The notes: a model not told the origin generated them from the letters alone. A stretch of DNA of 64,000 bases from Schoenoplectus triqueter (GCA_964058805.1 CAXKVV010002152.1:1-64000); one strand, 5' to 3'; shown: positions 12,643-23,384, counted from the first letter of the stretch. Numbers and translations: made by a program.

Positions 12643-13849
12643 TGTTAACCCTTGAAAGATTTCAAGGATGAATAGATGAATAAATGAAAATAAATTGATG
12701 ATTGATGACAAATAATAAAAGAGGGAAGGAGAGAAAGCAATGAAAGATGGCCCACTAATCAAGAGAGGTCGCTGCTTAACCCCGGAACAAATCCATTAAT
12801 TCCACAATGAAATGTCAGGGTGAGAGACGAGGATATAAATGCTCCACCACCTCCTACTCATTCGAGGTGGCTGACCCTCGGGAGATTTAGGAGAGAGAAA
12901 ATCTCCTGATGGGTCAGCCATTTGATTACATTTTTTCTGACAAGTGGGACCCACCTGGCAGTCCCTTGTAGATGAACCTAACAACATAGCCTATCTGATG
13001 AGTCACCCATGTGACCATTTTCACTGACAGGTGGACCCCACACCTCAGTGACCTATTATAGGAGTCAGAGTTGAACCCTAGAAATCTGCCTTTGGAACTA
13101 ACCCTAGAAAGGAGCTGAAGCAGTATAATCCCTATGCTACATGAAATGATGTCAATGCCAAGCTAGCATTTTGATGCAACTAGTCATGAGAAATTCCAAA
13201 TGTGATTTTGCTTTCAAGGCTGACCTGGTGCCAAAGCTGCGAGCAACCACCTAACCATGCTTTGATTTGTGTCAATTACTGATAAGTAGTCAGTTCTTTG
13301 ACCAAGTCACCCTCATGTTAAGGGATTGAAAGACAATTTCACAAGACTGATCAGGTGCCAAAGCTGGGAGCAACCATCTGATCAAGTCTAGATCTGTATC
13401 AACTGTTGACATGTAATCAACTGTTGATCAGATCAAGCCCTAATGAATATCAATATAAGTCTAATTGGTATTTAGTTAGGGTGGTTTCTGCAAGGGAGAG
13501 ATAATTGGCAGAGACACAGAGCTACAAATGAAATCTGGGATTAATTCAGAAGAAATAATAGGGTTTATTTGATAAAAGAATTTTTAATTCAGAGAGACAA
13601 GGGTAAAAATGGAATTAAAAATTACAGGGATGATCATCATGATTTTAGGGATTTTTGGTGAAATTTTCATGATTTTTGGATAAGTGGAACTATCAGAATA
13701 AATTCAGGGAAGATAAAACAGATTAAAAGGAAAGATCAAGGGCTGAGATTCAATCAAGGGTTCATCTGGGTGCAACTTGGGGACAGAGACACATCTGGGT
13801 GCAAGCTGGGGACTCCAAACACGCACACACAGAATAAGAGAAGAGAGAG

Positions 13850-14420
13850 GGTGTGACACGTGTCAGCACCCCATTGGGCCACCTCAGCATGTCAGTGCCA
13901 CGTGTCGACATTTCATTGGTCCACCTCACCCATGTGGGTCCCACATATCTGACAAGTGGGTCCCACCTATGCCACGTGGCAGTCAGCCAATGGTCTGCAT
14001 CAGCAGCCACCTCACCAGACAGATACAAATGGCCAGCTCTGATTGGACCACATCACAAGCCACATCACCACTTGAGCCACATGGCTATCTGTGAGTGGTC
14101 CACACCAGCAAGGGATATGCCAAATGGCAACACACAGGGTGAGCCACCTCAACAGCTGGGTGCCACATGGCACTTCCCTATTGGTCCACCTCAGCCATGT
14201 GGGCCCCACCATACTACAAGATGACTGACATGTGGGCCCCACCAACATGCCACGTGGCAAGCTGTGACAGAGCCACCTTGACATCCACGTGACACATGGC
14301 AATGCATCAGGCCATACACATCAGCAGACACAATCCTATTCAATTACACATGGCAGCTACCTATTGGATAAAGTCAGCACAGTGGACCCTGCCTAGTGCC
14401 ATGTGGCATCCACAGATCAA
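13850..14420 (+). promoter_or_regulatory. U3 array of CACGTG/CACATGG and CCAAT-type boxes
   Basis: About ten CACGTG or CACATG cores, mostly inside the longer palindrome-like GCCACRTGGCA, occur in under 600 bp (for example near 13858, 13908, 13973, 14081, 14164, 14252, 14283, 14346, 14399). They alternate with ATTGG/CCAAT words and with GTGGGTCCCAC palindromes (13935-13965). CACGTG cores are classic G-boxes bound by plant bZIP and bHLH factors, and ATTGG is the inverted CCAAT box. Position upstream of both TATA-like boxes suggests a shared enhancer. Binding is inferred, not shown. Confidence 0.6.
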
Positions 14421-14633
14421 GGCACAGTCAGCAATAATTACTGACTAATCATGGCTTAATCATACATCTAACCCTATCACAGCATGCCATGTCAGCTTGA
14501 TTATCTATGAGATGCTGACTGGTGGGGGCCACTTGCAAGAGAATGAGGCAGAGGCGCATATCAACAGTCATAAACCAGTCTCATACAAATAAGAAGCAGA
14601 ATTTAAATCAAAAGAGAAAAGGGAAGAACAAAC

Positions 14634-14775
14634 CTGGACCTTGCGCCGTCCCTCTCTGACAGGTCTCTCCCGGGAGCTTTGGTCCACATGCGCCGTGTGC
14701 ACCCGTAGACGGCTCTCCCCTCTCCCTTCTTCCTCTCTTCCTCTTCCTTCCGCGCGATGGAGAAGAAGGCGCCAT
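14634..14775 (-). other. Antisense PMD exon 1 copy in the E1 5' LTR
   Basis: This is the 5'-LTR copy of the short exon described at 33307-33448. It has an ATG at 14773-14775, an Arg/Lys-rich reading frame and a CCAG|GT donor at 14634. Here it points out of the element towards the older LTR and the satellite, so transcripts from it would have to splice to flanking DNA. Confidence 0.5.
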
Positions 14776-15556
14776 TGTCAAATAGAGTTGAATGCAGCTT
14801 CTTTCTTCAAAATTCCTTCACAGAGAGCTATGTAACATGGATTAAAGCTTGTATGAGTGATCAATTTTAAAAATTGAAAAGAAACAGTGAGTAATTGGTT
14901 GAGGCAATTGACGGAATTGAAATTGGGACTAACCTTTGTGAAGAGGCAGAAGACAAATTGATCACTTGTACACCTTCTTGCTACTTAGGCGATCTTGTTT
15001 GAGTGCAAAGGCAGTATCTTTGGAAGCTCTAAGCTGGTGTTCCACCAGATCACCATTAGAGGCCGAGACTGGTGATGAAGAGGTAATGATGGAGCATGCT
15101 ATTGATCACAGGAGTGTAAAGGATTGAGTTCTAGAGTTAAAATGATGAATTTAGAGACTGCAAATAGAAGAATTAGTGAAGGGAAGGTGAGATGGCAATG
15201 GAGACCCGGTTTGAAGGCTTAGAAGTGGAAAATGGATCTAAAGTGTCAAACAGAACCCTTACACCGACTCAATTGATTTATAGGAGTATGGGATGGATGT
15301 TAGAACTCTCAGAATGTTCTAGAAAGGTCTGGAATAATGGGAGACCGAAGCATGTGAGAGAGTGGCAAAAGGGTAAAAAAGAAGAGAAGAATAACTAACT
15401 CCAGCCGCAAGGGATTAGTTAGAGGCAGTTAGTTGAGTAGTAAGAAGTACAAATGGATCTTGACCATTGATTAAAATGAAGTTAAGGGCTAAGATTAGCT
15501 TAGGAACCATAATCCGGCCATTAATCACCTAACCAATCGCAATTAAGCAAGAGGCC

Positions 15557-15564
15557 TATATAAA
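15557..15564 (+). promoter_or_regulatory. Sense TATA box of the E1 LTR
   Basis: TATATAAA within CCTATATAAACACCC, followed by a purine-rich tract from about 15574. The same CTATATAAAC block occurs in the same relative place and orientation in the older LTR (40289) and in the E2 LTRs. This three-way conservation makes it the best candidate for the genomic RNA promoter. Confidence 0.7.
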
Positions 15565-15966
15565 CACCCTAGATGAAGAACAGAAAAAAAGAAGAAGAAA
15601 AAAAAACAAGAAAGGGAGAAAGAGAGAAGGGAGAGAAGAGTGAAAATAATAGAGAATAAGAGATAGAGAGAGAAGAGAAGAATTGATTGAAATCGGATTT
15701 GGCAATTGAAGAAGAAAATTCAAGCATTTTGACCGAATTGAGTTGGATTAGCACAATTACCCTTGTCATCTCTATCAAGAACCAAGGATAAGTAAGATTT
15801 TCATTTACAAATGTAATTGATATAGAATTAAAGTGTGATTCTTTTCTTTCTTTCTGAATTTGATTCTTCCTTTACCTTTTATCATCTATTCTTTTCATTT
15901 CTTGATTCTTTGAAAGCTATAAACATTTGCATAGAGGGTAATGCATTGAAATTAGATCAATTGGTG

Positions 15967-16078
15967 ATCGGTTGAAGGGTTTTTGTAACCCTCCCGATTT
16001 TGTATTTGATTTGGAATTATAATTCATTTTGAGTTGGTGATGGAAGTTGATTGAAGGGTTCCCGTAACCCTCTCAACT
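15967..16078 (+). other. Two bipartite stem-loops with variable outer stems
   Basis: The first (15967-15998) is ATCGG, TTGA, AGGGTT, loop TTTGT, AACCCT, C, CCGAT. The second (16045-16078) is AGTTG, ATTGA, AGGGTT, loop CCCGT, AACCCT, CT, CAACT. The inner stem is the same while the outer stem changes on both sides and still pairs. The older LTR has two more with the same plan at 40743-40820, where the inner stems change too. This points to a selected RNA fold in the leader. Confidence 0.65.
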
Positions 16079-17099
16079 CTCTCACAAGTTCAATTGCATG
16101 GGTTTAGTAAATTCATCGAGTGGAATTGATATACTGGTATACCATAGGGTGAATTGGGACTTTTTTTTATTTATTCTCGCAATTATCATGATAATGGGAT
16201 TAAAAACTATATCTAGGTAATAGTTGAGGAGTTTCATGGTCGCCTGAATGAGTTTTACAAATTTGATTTCATGAATTTAACTAATTCCATTAGATCAATC
16301 AGTATACTGATAAATATATCAGTACCGATCGTGCACTTCACTCAATTAGCATAGATTCATGGATTATTAACACTTTATACATCAATAATCCGCTCTAGAC
16401 AAGTCTAGGAATGTACAAGAATGTTGAGATTGCTTGCATATCGTGTATAGGCCGATTACAAACATAACTTGAGTTGGTACCAAACGGTACCGAGTAATCT
16501 TGAGCTCCATAGCCTTCTTGAATGAATTCAAATAGAAATTGACCATGTTATTTTGTTAAAGGAACTAGGGCGATGCTATATAACATGAAAATTGTGTAAA
16601 TTGATCGATGAATGAATCGAATTTGATATTAGAATCACTTCGGTACCGAGATGTACCACTGAGACAATTTGATGATGGTGTCTATTGAGAACCATCGCAC
16701 AGATCATTAATCGGACGCCGTAGAATAACTCCTCATGGAAAGACGACTCTGAGGCAGTTGTCTGATCGGAGGGAGATGGCCGCAGTCGCCGGCGCTGCTA
16801 AGAGCACGAATCTTGAAGCTTACGTTGACTGGAGAGTCAGGGAATCGTGGCAGCGCGGATATTGACGCGCACATGTGGATCTTGAAGAGATCGGACGTTT
16901 GGGATAAAATGACGTTTTTTTAAATAAAGATCCAGAATGAATCTGGGCCTTACATCTCGTATGGTTTAATCTTGAGGCGAATCCAGCGGCCCAAATAAGA
17001 ACGGAGTTAAAAGAAAGATGAGCGCCAATCTTGATGAAGATCCAAAGGCCCAGATTAGACCCATTAATTAAATAATAACAGAATACTAATGATATAGAA
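15999..17099. other. Leader part of the E1 LTR without recognised genes
   Basis: No supported gene. It holds several GGTACC-containing short palindromes (such as GGTACCAAACGGTACC near 16478 and GGTACCGAGATGTACC near 16642) and a low-AT segment around 16680-16870. The longest open frame here (antisense, 16820-17134) has no recognisable domain. Confidence 0.5.
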
Positions 17100-18360
17100 T
17101 AAATAAATGGTTTAAAAATGCTCCTGAACTCCAAATTGACCCAAATTTGTTTCTAAAGTTTTCTTATTTTTCATACTATTTTTCTATACAATAATATTCC
17201 AGTTTTAAAAATATAATCATGTTAAAACAATTTAAAAGCAAAAGACATTACATATATTGATATATTTGACTTAGCTTTGACTTGTCATTTTAAATACTAT
17301 AAAAATCCCAAAAATTCAAATAAAAATCATGAATAATAGTTAGATATATTTTACTGATTTTTCAAGTGATTTTTCATGAAATAATAGTGATAATAGTAAT
17401 ATACAATAATAAATAATGATATTAGCTCTATTCTTTGATAAATAAAAATAAACAATAATAGAAATTATGTTAATATTTTCTAAAAAAAAAAGAATAATAA
17501 AAATAATAAATAGTACAAAACATACAAAAATATATACAACCATTATAATAGATATTAAATGCATTTTCTTTTATAATAAAGAATGATAATGTAGTTTTAT
17601 AATAAAATGAATTGTATTTCTTTTGTTATTTCTATACAAATATACAATAAAAATATTTTGATGGATAAAATGCAATAAAATAATAGTTGTAATAAAGAAT
17701 ATAATGAATTCCATCCCTTATAGCTATTTTCAAATATTGATGGTAATAATAAGAATCTTATATTTTTCTATAGAAAATAATAAAAAAGATATATAATGAA
17801 AAACTATAATAAATAAGATAGAATATTAATAATGACTTCTTTTAGCTATTATAGATCTAAAAAAATAAAAAAAATAAAAATAAAAAATATAATAATATAG
17901 CTAACCACATTTTGATTTGTAAATAACTTTTACATAATGAATATTGTTTCAACATAATGAAATATAATTACTTTGGCTATTATAAACATTTTGAAAATAT
18001 AAATAAAAATCATTGCCATTTTATTTTCTATTATTTTTGTAAGTGATTTTCTACAAAATAAATAGAGTTTAGAAATAATAAAAATAAAATTCTACTATTT
18101 TAGTTATTATAAAAATCCCAAAAATATAGATAAAATTCTAGTTAATAGCTAACCCCTTTTTCTTATTATTTTTTGTAAATAATTTTTCTACATAGATAAA
18201 TAGAGTTTAAAAATAAAAAAAATATAATAAAAATAATAATAATAATAATAAAAAATATAATAATAATAATAATAATAATGAATAAATTCATTTTTATGAT
18301 AGAGATGATAATGGAAAATATTATGTAATAGGTTTTGTACATTTTGGAAATGAACAAAAA
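17100..18360. repeat. AT-rich degenerate tandem repeats and (TAA)n tract
   Basis: Extremely AT-rich sequence with loosely repeated units of roughly 115-130 bp built around CTATTATAAAAATCCCAAAA, a gap, then AATAGCTAA or AATAGTTA. A TAA/ATA microsatellite lies at about 18224-18280. Related repeats occur in the older LTR (63048-63480) and in E2 (about 43370-43770, reversed). The two ends of a unit are complementary, so each can form a long-loop hairpin. Confidence 0.6.
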
Positions 18361-18429
18361 TGCTCACATAAGGAGTGTAGAGCCACATGAGGATGTTTGG
18401 CACACATGATGTAACATTTAGAATGATTA

Positions 18430-19662
18430 GTCAGGACAAGAACATCTTGACGAAGGATAAACAAGGTTGCAACGGCAACACGAGAAGATACGTCGAGACG
18501 GGAACATTTTGACGTAGGATGACTAAAGCTTCGATAGCAACATGAGAAGATGCGTTGAGACAAGAACATCTCGACGTAGGATGATTAAGGCTTCGATAGC
18601 AACATGAGGAGATATGTCGAGACAGGAACATCTTGACGCTTGATGAAAAATAACCTGAGCTACGACATCAACATGAAGATACATGTCGACTCTGAGGAAG
18701 AAGAACATTACGATGTCCTAGAGAGGTGACATCTTAATGACTCACTGCCATGAGCAAGTAACTCATGATTGAATACGCTCACACAAGGGGTGTAGGGCAA
18801 CATAGTAATTTTGCACAAGTAATGCAACATATAGAATGATTAGTCGAGACAAGAACATCTTGACGCTCGCTGAAGAATGACCAAAGCTACGACATCAGCA
18901 TGGAGAGATATGTCGACTTTGAAGAAGAAGAACATTACGATGTCCGAGCGAAGCGACATCTTAATGACTCGGTGTCATGAACAAGTAATTCATGACCATT
19001 TGAGCTAGCAAGACTGAACTCATCCGTCGATAAGTTTGTCTCCTGGCTCATTTCCCGAGACTGTGAGATTAAATCGTTCTGTAGTAGATTCATCCACAAA
19101 ACAGTGAATGGGAACCGTTCTGTAGGTAGGTTCCTTCACTAACACATGCCTCAATGTTGAACTGGCCCAGCGCTTCAGGTTTGACATTGTGTGTAACTGT
19201 GTTTCCTAGGTTTATGAATCGGCTTAGTGCTTCGAATTCATGATCTAGAAGATCGGTGAGAAGAAACACGTGGGCCATATCCACCCTTCTCCTGATTCAC
19301 CAACCTCAAGATCAACCGGCTCAGCGCTTCGAGTTGTATTTTGTGTGATTGGTTGTTGACTAGTTAAGATTGAACCGTTCTGTAGTAGGTTTATCTTCTA
19401 GATCAACGGAGGTCGAGTCGTTCTGTATGTAGACTCACCTCAAGCCCCTCTGAAGAGACTAACCTGGTCTGTAGTAAGGTTACATCTCGAGGTGGCATAG
19501 ACTGAACCGATCTGTTTGTAGGTTCGTCTTCCATAGGACAAAACCGATCTGTTTGTAGGTTTGTCTTCCATAGAATTAAGTAAAGACCGAACCGATCTGT
19601 TTGTAGGTTCGTCTTCCATAGAATTAAGTAAAGACTGAACCGATCTGTTTGTAGGTTCGTCT
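18430..19662 (+). other. Dense array of covarying hairpins in the LTR U5/leader
   Basis: At least 20 short inverted repeats cover this stretch, in families. Type A has loop CRRGAACA: 18430-18451, 18489-18516, 18551-18578, 18615-18638, 18843-18864. Type B has loop near YGGCYYAGYGCTTCRR: 19152-19189, 19212-19243, 19313-19336. Type C has a loop of about 12 nt near GWTCTGTANGTA: 19067-19094, 19104-19139, 19367-19396, 19409-19441, 19455-19488, 19499-19529, 19537-19565, 19584-19614, 19632-19662, plus a variant-loop member at 19012-19040. Type D has loop CAAGTAA: 18749-18767 and 18975-18995. Stems differ between members but remain complementary. Most type C members also share an unpaired base on the 5' side below the fifth pair. 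Wobble pairs are G-U on the + (sense) strand. Confidence 0.75.
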
Positions 19663-19980
19663 TCCATGGACCCCTTTTGCGAACCCAGACGACCACTTGA
19701 CCATCTTTTAACTACACTATTTGCTTCTCTCTTTCAAAGATCCAGAGGTGCCTCGAGGTTAGTAGCCCAGGGTAATTAACGGTGGGGGCTTGCGCCCATC
19801 GGAATCTACAAGAACTCACAATCACTAAAAAACCCCCTGAATGTACATCCAAATCTCTCTAAACGGCAGAATCAGCCGGCACTTAGCAGATGCACGCTCG
19901 GGAGGGATCTCCGTGTCCTTCTTCCGCAACCCATCGCCCAGCGGCGGTGCGGAGCGCGCGAAAAAGGGTCGCACAGGATC

Positions 19981-19999
19981 TGGCACGCCCGGTGGGACC
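19981..19999 (+). other. E1 primer-binding site
   Basis: TGGCACGCCCGGTGGGACC starts 5 nt after the 5' LTR end, begins with TGG (complement of the tRNA CCA end), and is conserved at 57913-57931 in E2. The type is widespread in plant Ty3/gypsy elements. I suspect a tRNA-Arg primer, as in Ogre-like elements, but did not verify the isoacceptor. Confidence 0.85.
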
Positions 20000-20076
20000 T
20001 AGATTCTCCTCTTATCTCTGAAAGAGAGAGGCAAATAGAATAGTTAAGAGATACAAGTGGTCTTCTATGTGCTAAA

Positions 20077-23000
20077 ATGACTAATAATTTTCAAGTATTT
20101 TTGTTTTTGCAGGAAATGACATTCTTTGGAAACTTCAACCTCGCTCCCTACACCGTCACCCCTGCAAAGAGCCCAGAGGGCAAACTGTTCATGTTCTTCG
20201 GGACCATCCCGCAAGAACTCACTGTCTATGGCCCAGCTTCAGTGGCCACGATCACTCCCGCAACCGTCCGGATCTCCATCCCGGACGAGGAAGAGGACTC
20301 AATCACCCTGACTCCCAAGGGCATCTCAAATAATGTCATGGCCTCTCCTACTACCTCCCCAAAGAGGAGAAGGCGACCGTCCAAGAGGACAGCCCCAACG
20401 GCCGCAGCCCAAACTACCCGCAACTCTCAAGCGTCCAGGAAGAGGGCCCTGGATGCATACCAGAATCAGCTGGTGGCTAGGCCAGCTATCCCAGTCTCCA
20501 ACAAGTTCTCGGCTCTCCGAATAGTGGCCAAGAACTCGGCCACAGGCCAGCTCCGCCAGGCATGGGAGGTGCCTAAGCCCACATCTCGCCCAACTCAAAG
20601 GCCTCAACACCGCCAGTATAAGTCTCAAGCCCCTGCAGAAGCCATCTACAAGGCTCACAGGGCCCTCAAACAGAGGAAGAGCGTTAGAAACGCTAGGTCG
20701 AGACAATACGTCTCCCGCCCCAATCAATCTCAAGATATGGCTCAGCCGCAAGCCATTATCACAACTCCGCACCCAAGGAGGTTTATATCAAAGGCAACAC
20801 CTAGCGTCCAGCAGGTGTGGGTTCCAAAGGGTTCTCAACTAGCGAAACCCCAGTCTCAAGCCCAACCCAGAAAGACAGGCAACTCTTGCACTCCGTCCGA
20901 GAGTGTATTTAGCCGCCTAGGTCAGAAGAGTGTATTCAGCCGATTAGGCTCGAGAGTACCACTCAACAACCTAAAAATAACTGCCCCTGACCAAATGAAG
21001 AAGAAGAGAAGAACCGCTCGCTATGAAGAGCACTTCTCGGTTAACACCATCAGTATAAGCTATGACACTGATCCAGACACTGATGCTGAGGCGAACATGG
21101 CCCAGGATGACCAGTCCCCGCCTAATCAAGCTCACGTCACCAACACCAATAAAAATAATGGTAGAAAAGGGAGACCTCCCAAGAGAGCCAACCCCGAAGG
21201 CAACAGCAGGGAAGGAGAAGACCACAACGAAAACCCTGACTTCTTCGATAATGAAGATGACGTTGAAACACGTCCCGAAGTGCCTATCGATGAAATTGAA
21301 ATACTAAAAGGCCACATCGAGGCACGGGATGAAGAGCTGATTAGGCAACGGGAGCTAATCGCTACCATGCTGAAACAAAATGAAGAACTGATTAAGGCGG
21401 TCAAGTCATTGCAAGAATCACAAGACGCCAATTTCAAAGCTGGTAGCTCCCGTCAAGAAGGGGTCCACAGTACCAAAAGCAATCATAAGGGAAAACAACC
21501 CGTCGACTCTAAACCCCATCCACACAGAACAATAGAAGTGGAGGCTGAACCAACGGGAATATCCCGGAAAGAGATTCAAGCCATGATTGCCCAGCAAATG
21601 CAAATAGCTGGAGGTGGATACGCCATCCCTCCCGTTAAAAACTGTGGACATCCATACCCTGCCATATACGATTTAGAAGAATATCCTAAAGGGTATGTGA
21701 TCCCCCGCTTCAGGACCTTCTCCGGGGAAGGCAATAAAGACCTAAACCCCGAGCAACACTTGGCCCACTTTGTAGCCTCGTGCGGCAACACGGGCGGCAA
21801 TGACGCGCTGTTGTTGAGACAATTCCCTCAAAGCCTGGTGGGAACCGCCTTTCAATGGTACTATTCATTAGAAAACAACAGCATCAGGACCTGGGACGAG
21901 ATGGCGGACTCGTTCAGGGCACGATTTGTCATGGTGTCAGACAAGATAAACATAGCCGATCTGGCAAGCACTAAACCCAAGAAAGGGGAGTCAATGATAG
22001 ATTTTATCAATAGATGGCGGAACCTCAGCATCAAATGCGACCGCACATTAACTGAAGATGAGGCCGTCAACCTAATCATGAAAAACATTGACGGGTGGAT
22101 GGGCATGCTTCTTGGTGTGACAAAGGTCAACACATTTAAAGACTTGCTCAGATCGGTATCCAATATGGAAAGGATGTCACCGCACACTGTGCCGAACTTC
22201 ATGAATAATAGGCCGCAACGAGGAGCCCGAGCCGAGACTAAAGTGGCATTCACCTCGTTAAAGGATAAGATGGTCGCTAACGCAGATACTCAAAGCGGCA
22301 GCAGTGGCACAAATGGCAACAATTATAATAAGGGACCGAGGCCCAATATAGCAGGGAGTTCACGGAGTTTTGAGTCCCTCAAACAAAAGAAATCTAAACC
22401 GTACTCCTTCAGGAAAGATAAAGTTGCCCAAATCTTCAGAGGGGCACTAAAGAACGGTCTAGCCCTACCGGCCAGTAAACGCCCAGAAGATGCCGATAAA
22501 TCGGACGAACCCAACTTTTGCCCATACCATAGAGTACTAGGGCACTCGATTGAAGATTGCTGGGTCTTCAAAGATTGGGTCGAGAAGGCGTACAAAAACG
22601 GTGAAATTACTTTACCTAAAGGGTTCTTACAAAGTCCATCAGCCCATGAACAGGCCAATATGATCTCTCACGAGGAAGAGAAGATCCTGGACCAATTAAG
22701 TGAAGACCAGGAAGAACAATGGACTACACACTTATCGAAGAAATCGATTAAAATGTTTAAAACCCTTAAGAAAGAACCTGGTATGAGATGGAAAGACGAC
22801 ATCACGCCAGTGGTCCCACCGAAACCCAGGGTATATTATAAGGTGGACCAGAGCCAAGACCAGGTTCTTAAGAAGAGAAAGAAGCATAGAAGCAACAAGT
22901 CCAGAAAGAATAAAATTGAAGAATGCGAGCAGGGCAGTCCCGAGGCGATTACCCTTCAACACTTCATCTCCAAAGAAGATTGGGAGAGGTTAACCCTAGG

Positions 23001-23367
23001 TCAAAAGAAAGAAGATGTAGATGAAGAAATAAATAAAGAAGAAAGCGAAGAGATCTGGGGTGCTTCGTGCAACATGGTATATTCTTCTCACGACGAAGAT
23101 ATGCCAACATTAGAGGAGATGTTCTTCCTAAACGACGAAGGGGAAGCAAGCACCTCTGGGACCAAAAATGAAGAATGCAAAGCCGTGCTCCGGTCCGGGA
23201 CTTACATACCTGAGAGGCAAGCTCCCAAAGATTCTGATAAGGGAAAGGATAAGGCCCAGAACAAAGGTAAAGAGGCTGAGAACCTAAGCAAGAACCCAGA
23301 AAAGACCCGGTCGACGGGCGAAGAATACAATGTGTTGGCACATCTGCGCAAAATCCCAGGTTATTAA
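20077..23367 (+). CDS. Retrotransposon Gag polyprotein (E1)
   Basis: A 1096-residue nucleocapsid precursor that would form virus-like particles and bind element RNA. The N-terminus is basic and Pro/Ser/Arg-rich, with a tandem SVFSRLG motif (near residues 286-298) seen in plant Ty3/gypsy Gag proteins. A charged coiled-coil lies about 403-449. The Retrotrans_gag domain (about 545-700) contains FQWYYSLENNSIRTWDEM. A zinc knuckle of unusual CHHC type follows: C815, H818, H823, C828. The start is ATG 20077. A strong splice acceptor-like TTGTTTTTGCAG lies 20 nt inside, before a second in-frame ATG (20115), also present in E2, so the leader may be spliced. The frame ends just short of ORF2, which lies in the -1 frame. 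Confidence 0.93.
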   Translation: MTNNFQVFLFLQEMTFFGNFNLAPYTVTPAKSPEGKLFMFFGTIPQELTVYGPASVATITPATVRISIPDEEEDSITLTPKGISNNVMASPTTSPKRRRRPSKRTAPTAAAQTTRNSQASRKRALDAYQNQLVARPAIPVSNKFSALRIVAKNSATGQLRQAWEVPKPTSRPTQRPQHRQYKSQAPAEAIYKAHRALKQRKSVRNARSRQYVSRPNQSQDMAQPQAIITTPHPRRFISKATPSVQQVWVPKGSQLAKPQSQAQPRKTGNSCTPSESVFSRLGQKSVFSRLGSRVPLNNLKITAPDQMKKKRRTARYEEHFSVNTISISYDTDPDTDAEANMAQDDQSPPNQAHVTNTNKNNGRKGRPPKRANPEGNSREGEDHNENPDFFDNEDDVETRPEVPIDEIEILKGHIEARDEELIRQRELIATMLKQNEELIKAVKSLQESQDANFKAGSSRQEGVHSTKSNHKGKQPVDSKPHPHRTIEVEAEPTGISRKEIQAMIAQQMQIAGGGYAIPPVKNCGHPYPAIYDLEEYPKGYVIPRFRTFSGEGNKDLNPEQHLAHFVASCGNTGGNDALLLRQFPQSLVGTAFQWYYSLENNSIRTWDEMADSFRARFVMVSDKINIADLASTKPKKGESMIDFINRWRNLSIKCDRTLTEDEAVNLIMKNIDGWMGMLLGVTKVNTFKDLLRSVSNMERMSPHTVPNFMNNRPQRGARAETKVAFTSLKDKMVANADTQSGSSGTNGNNYNKGPRPNIAGSSRSFESLKQKKSKPYSFRKDKVAQIFRGALKNGLALPASKRPEDADKSDEPNFCPYHRVLGHSIEDCWVFKDWVEKAYKNGEITLPKGFLQSPSAHEQANMISHEEEKILDQLSEDQEEQWTTHLSKKSIKMFKTLKKEPGMRWKDDITPVVPPKPRVYYKVDQSQDQVLKKRKKHRSNKSRKNKIEECEQGSPEAITLQHFISKEDWERLTLGQKKEDVDEEINKEESEEIWGASCNMVYSSHDEDMPTLEEMFFLNDEGEASTSGTKNEECKAVLRSGTYIPERQAPKDSDKGKDKAQNKGKEAENLSKNPEKTRSTGEEYNVLAHLRKIPGY

Positions 23368-23384
23368 GTATATTTGACGCATTG

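Larger units (their letters stand above)
12643..19975 (+). repeat. E1 5' LTR (7333 bp)
   Basis: The LTR is bounded by TG...CA and the AAGAG duplication, and repeats at 31316-38648 with a constant offset of 18673 at both ends. Inferred layout: U3 with a CACGTG/CCAAT-rich segment (13850-14420), an antisense first exon (14634-14775), a sense TATA box (15557-15564), a long R/U5 with stem-loops (15967-16078), AT-rich repeats (17100-18360), then a dense hairpin array (18430-19662). The distance from TATA to PBS predicts an RNA leader of about 4.4 kb before gag, very long for an LTR element. Small ORFs inside the LTR are not supported as genes, apart from the antisense exon. Confidence 0.95.

Noticed and set aside
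13762..14302. Overlapping small ORFs in the U3 region on both strands
   Set aside because: They only translate the CACGTG/GTGGGTCCC repeats and show no domain or codon signal.
16470..16660. Relationship between GGTACC palindromes of the LTR and the satellite
   Set aside because: The shared run CGGTACCGAG is only about 10 bp and the flanks do not match; chance is sufficient.
18166..18403. Ile/Tyr-rich ORFs in the AT-rich LTR part
   Set aside because: Translations of (TAA)n and AT-rich repeats.
18430..19662. CRISPR-like array or microRNA cluster
   Set aside because: Repeats are not of uniform length with unique spacers, and stems of 5-11 bp are too short for miRNA precursors.
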